From Paulinella micropora (lineage: Eukaryota > Cercozoa > Imbricatea > Euglyphida > Paulinellidae): a stretch of 64,000 nucleotides of DNA. The stretch is from assembly GCA_019918135.1 (NCBI GenBank), contig WBZZ01003091.1, positions 210,001 through 274,000 of the forward strand, given 5' to 3'. Below, piece after piece: positions 60,274 through 64,000 of the stretch. The notes below the pieces were generated by a model, which did not search any database, was not told the DNA's origin, and saw only the letters and a list, made by a program, of their open reading frames with translations. A program made the translations under genes and the position numbers. Position 1 is the stretch's first letter, and every line of letters starts with the position of its first letter.

Positions 60274-63200
60274 CTACTGGGGCGGGGTGCCGTACTCGTC
60301 AACCAAGGCCACGACCTTGGCCTTGCACAGGCCGGAGTCCGTCTCGAAGGCCCCCGTCTGGCAGGCACAGGCCCAGGGAAACTTCTGGTCCCCTATGACG
60401 CGGACCAGGGCCGACAGCGCAGACGGGCCGCAGACGATTTCTTTGGTCGGGACCGGCAACGATCTGTCCAACGGGAAATCGCGCCGTTTGCAGCTGCAGC
60501 CCTGCTCGCCCTCCGGGCGCAGGCACCTGAACTTCTTGTCAACCGCACACAGGCACTTGGCCTGCTTACCGTCGCTGTTGTAGTAGCAAGTAGCGGACAC
60601 GTGGCAGACAGGGGCACAGACGCGTTCCTGACAGAACTTGCCGCCAAAGCCCGCGTCGCACTGGCAGGCCTGGCCGTCGGCGGCCGCGCGCATCGCCGCC
60701 TCGTACCGTTCCTCGCGCGCCGCGTGCTTGAGGTAGGCCGGGAGCTGGAAACGGTCCACGCGGTACGAAAAGCGGGCGAGGGGCGGCAGATGGTCGAAAT
60801 CGTGCGCCTCCAGCGGGAAGGCGCGCGCCTGCGTGCACCGGCCGCTGCCGCTGCACGGCTTGCCTGTGCAGCCACGCCTGGGCCACAGGCTGCTTGACTC
60901 CAACAGATCTGCATCGATGGTCGAGCGGCCGAGCTCTTCGTACTGCCCTAGGTACCAATTCCACACACATTGTTTGTCGACGGCGGTGCCGTTTTCGTAG
61001 CAGCCCCCGCTCAGCGTGACGTACTCGCAGAACTGCCCGAAGTAGCCGGGGCTGCATTTGCCGCACCTGCCCCCGCCGCTGGACTGGTTGCACACCCCCG
61101 ACGTCTCGCTGCCGGGCACGAGCAGGCTGACACGGGGCAGATCGCAACCAAAACACTCGCCGCGCTCCACGGTAGCGCCGGCCGCCCGCCTGCAGTCGTT
61201 TGTCGGGCTGTGGAAGCAGCCCCCGGGAGGTATGTTGCAGCTGGCGGGCTGGCCGTACGGCGAGCTGGTCCAGCCGTTGCTTATAAACCCCGCGGACGGT
61301 TGCGCCACGCAGTAGCGCGGGTCCCCCTGCTCGTACAAGTAGCAGTCCTTCTTGGCACCCCCAGTGAGTGCGAAGGTACCACAGCGGCACGTCGCGGCCC
61401 TCTCGTCCGCGCGGAAGTCCGCTACACAGACGCCGCGCCCGCTGCAGTCCTCGCCGCTGCCGTAAGAGAGCTTGGACTTGCACACGCCGCGCCCGTCGAT
61501 GTCGCACGCGTCCTGTTGCAGCACGCGCGCCACCCTGGGCTCGCCGGCGGCATCGTACACCAGCGTCGTGGGGTCCGTGTTCGGCTTGACCCGGAAGCCG
61601 CTGTTGCACTGGCAGCGGCCGTTGCTGCCGCAGATGCCCCGGTCCCAGCCGCAGGGCGCGACCGTCGCGTCGCGCGGCGCGACAGTAGTGTCGGGCACGG
61701 ACCACGACACCGTAGACCGTGCGTACCAGTCGTAGTCGTACGGCACGGGCTGCGGACAGCGCGGCTCGAAACAGCCCTGCCAGCGCCCGTCCACCAGCAC
61801 CGGCTCGTTGCGCCACAGCGGAAACGACAGCGACGAGCAGTTGCCGGCGCCCGCACTCCAACGAGTAGCGCCGTGCGAGAACGCATCAAGCGCTACCCAG
61901 TTGCGCCAGTTCCAGTACGCCGCAAACTGCCAGGGCCACGTCATGGACAGCGTTTCGCAGCGAGACGGCAGCGGCTCGTGGCCCGTCAGGTCCACTTTCT
62001 CTCCCCACGGCGCGTCGTACTCGCACCTGCCAGCGACGCCGGCACTTGAGAACGCGGCCCCGGACCAGGCCGGCACGAAGTAGCGCAGCAGCGTGTGCGA
62101 CCGCGCCTCGGCTACCGCCACGGCGTGGTCGCCCGCCCTAAAACGGTCCGCCTCCGAGCTCCGCAAACGCCCCGCCCGCAGGTCGTCCTGCGCCTGGGCC
62201 AGCAGCGCCAGCTCCGCCGCGGCCCCCGGCCACGCGCCGCCGGAAACGCAGGGCCCGCGGCCCGCGCCGCAGCCGTCCGGCAGCGCCACCGGTGCCGCCG
62301 CCGTCACTGCCTCGGCGGCACCGGTGGCGCGCCGGGCCTCGAAGATGTTTCTGAGCACGAGGGCGTCGCGCACTACCTCCCGCACGAGGTCCACGCGCAG
62401 CAGCGCTCGCTGGATAATCGCCATTTGGTCCTGTGTCACGCCCTTGTGATCTTGCAAGGAAAAGAACCTGCCGTTCGCAGATTCGACGAGCCACTGGCTA
62501 GGGGGAGCGGCGCCGGCGGCCTTCGTCAGGTTCAGCAGCGCCAGGTAATAGCCGACCGCGAGCCTCGCGGCGGCGTAGCCGGCAAGCGGGCCGGCCGTGG
62601 GCACCCAGGCAGTGGCCGGACAAACAGTTGCCGCGCCGCACACCTGCCGCCGCCACTCGGTCTCGTTCTTGTTGTCAATGACGACCGCTACTGCTGGCAG
62701 TACCGTTGGGTCGGCCGGCAGCCCCGACGGTGCTGCCAGCGCTCGCCAGTTTTCTTGCAGTGCTGTTCTTGCACGCGACAGCGCCGCGGGCCGCCAGCCG
62801 GACCAGGACCAGTCAAGGAAGCGGCTGCAGGCCTGGTTGACCCTCCGGTCCAGGCCCACGACGGCGCTCTGCAGCGACGTGACAACGGTGTCGCCGCGCG
62901 CCGCCAGTTCGCGTTCCGGCACCGGGTGCAAGTAGCGCGTGCTCTGCTTGTCCTCGTCCAGCTGGTGCAGCCGCCCGGGGTCCAAGCGCCGCAGTTCCGC
63001 CAACGGGAAGTTCAGCTCGCGCTCGCTAAAGAACACGCCGCCGTTCGCAAACAGCACGATCGCCTGGCAACGCACGTCCTCGAAGCACAGCTGGCGCTGC
63101 GCGTCGCTGGGCGCCAACACCGCGGTCGCGGTCGGGCGCGGGTACGCCGTGAGCTCCGGGAAAAGGTTCGGGCGGCACACCGTGTCGTTACCGACGGGCA

Positions 63201-64000
63201 GCCGCTGCAGCTTCGTTTCGTTGGCAGAGTACGTCAGCCCCGCCGTGCCCAGCCAGCAGCAGCCCCGCGAGTTGCAGCAGCGCACTGCTCGATTGGCCAC
63301 CGACGCGACGGTGCCAACCGGGCAGTGCACCGTGCACAGCGGCAGCCCCAGCCCCGGGCGCAGCGCACAGACCGGCGCGGCGGCGCCCGTGTCGTCGGCG
63401 CCGAGGCACCAGGCGCGCCGGTCGCGATTGGTAGCCAGCACCTCGCCCAACAGAATGCGTTCGCCGCCGCCGTCGGCGGCCAACAGGCGCCGCAACAGCA
63501 GCAGTACCGCGGCGGGCTGTCGACGCTCGCGCGCGGGTCCGTGCCGCGCAGGCTGTGCTCCAGCAGCAAGCCCCTGCTCGCAGCCTCCGGCACGTCGTCC
63601 GCCAGCCACAGCAACACCAACTCGTCCAGCGACACGAGGCCGCGGGCCGCGCAGCTCATCCCTCCAGCCGGCGCGTTGCTAGTGCAGAGCCGGAACGCGT
63701 CCAAATTGGCCTTCGACAGCCCGCCGCTCTGCATGTCCAGGTAGCACTGGCTGTCGATCAACGCGCTGGGCGCCAGCGCCTGCACGACCGGCGTCCAGTG
63801 CACGCCGCAGTCGCAGGGCACCGGCGACAGCCCGTCCGCGCACGGGTGGTACAGAACGGGTCAACCGTAGGGTCGCGCGTCCAGCCCCCGTCGCACTCGA
63901 TGGTGCCGCCACCAGCAGCACAAGCGTACGCCAGCGCCCCGCAACGGTCGTCTGTGAGGCCCAGCGTCTGCCGGGCCACGGGGCACAGCACGCGCGCCGC
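60274..64000 (-). CDS. Very large EGF-like Cys-rich surface protein (3' part)
   Basis: The frame runs off the right edge, so the start is missing. At least 1,200 residues are encoded here. The C-terminal third holds several EGF-like or tenascin-like modules: CGWDRGICGSNGRCQCNSGF, CSGRGVCVADF, RCGKCSPGYFGQFCEY, CQCDAGFGGKFCQERVC and LCAVDKKFRC. Upstream parts are Cys-rich with sequons (NETK, NCSS). No C-terminal membrane helix is seen, so it may be secreted. Frames switch near 63500 and near 63830, probably one-base shifts in GC-rich runs. Coding GC content is high compared with the genes to the left. Large EGF-repeat proteins occur in giant viruses and protists as adhesion or surface proteins; the role here is inferred. 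Confidence 0.7.

Noticed and set aside
62095..63744. 549-codon open frame on the plus strand
   Set aside because: It is antisense to the EGF-like gene, Arg/Gln/Ala-rich as expected of a GC-rich shadow frame, and has no motif of its own.

Overview
The window reads as eukaryotic nuclear DNA with a large block that looks like decaying, integrated nucleocytoplasmic large DNA virus (giant virus) sequence. Eukaryotic signs are short GT-AG introns (about 52-87 nt) in several genes, two tandem tRNA-derived SINEs with ATT-repeat tails, abundant microsatellites and a 9.47-kb DNA transposon that itself has introns. Virus-like signs are an mRNA capping guanylyltransferase, an Ulp1/adenain-like cysteine protease candidate, an antirepressor-like domain fused to an HNH nuclease, F-box, F-box/LRR, Kelch and MYND proteins, an FkbM methyltransferase, a SET-like protein and many lineage-specific membrane and secreted proteins. 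Most of these genes lack introns, lie close together on both strands, and are separated by spacers full of G or C homopolymers. The host species cannot be named from sequence alone.

Layout. 0-3.3 kb: exons of a multi-exon gene, the SINEs and ATT microsatellites (host-like). 3.3-14.5 kb: protease-like gene, capping enzyme, multi-pass membrane protein, mucin-like glycoprotein, a large unknown gene, and a PKD/BspA-like secreted protein. 14.5-24 kb: two F-box paralogues, each preceded by a long AC-rich/GT-rich inverted block, with FkbM, Kelch and a Cys-rich protein between them. 24.5-33.3 kb: antirepressor/HNH gene, MYND, F-box/LRR, an unknown gene, a nicotinamidase-like gene and two small genes. 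33.6-44.8 kb: one virus-like gene split by the transposon (34697-44163; about 990-bp terminal inverted repeats; 4-bp target duplication GTAA). 45.2-48.6 kb: three tandem paralogous small membrane proteins and a coiled gene. 48.8-52 kb: microsatellites, palindromic repeats and an LRR remnant. 52-64 kb: an unknown gene, a convergent pair of membrane proteins sharing a C-terminal motif, a SET-like protein, an F-box-like protein and the 3' part of a very large EGF-like protein that runs off the right edge.

Many genes carry one or two frameshifts, and five otherwise open frames carry a single in-frame stop. Frameshifts alone could be homopolymer errors in a long-read assembly. The five internal stops and the transposon inside a coding frame point instead to real decay of an endogenous viral region. 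If the proteins were expressed, the set would suggest message capping, protein processing, ubiquitin-linked adaptors (F-box, Kelch, LRR), NAD salvage, and a large membrane or secreted surface repertoire. No capsid, DNA polymerase or packaging ATPase was recognised here, so assignment to a virus group is inference.
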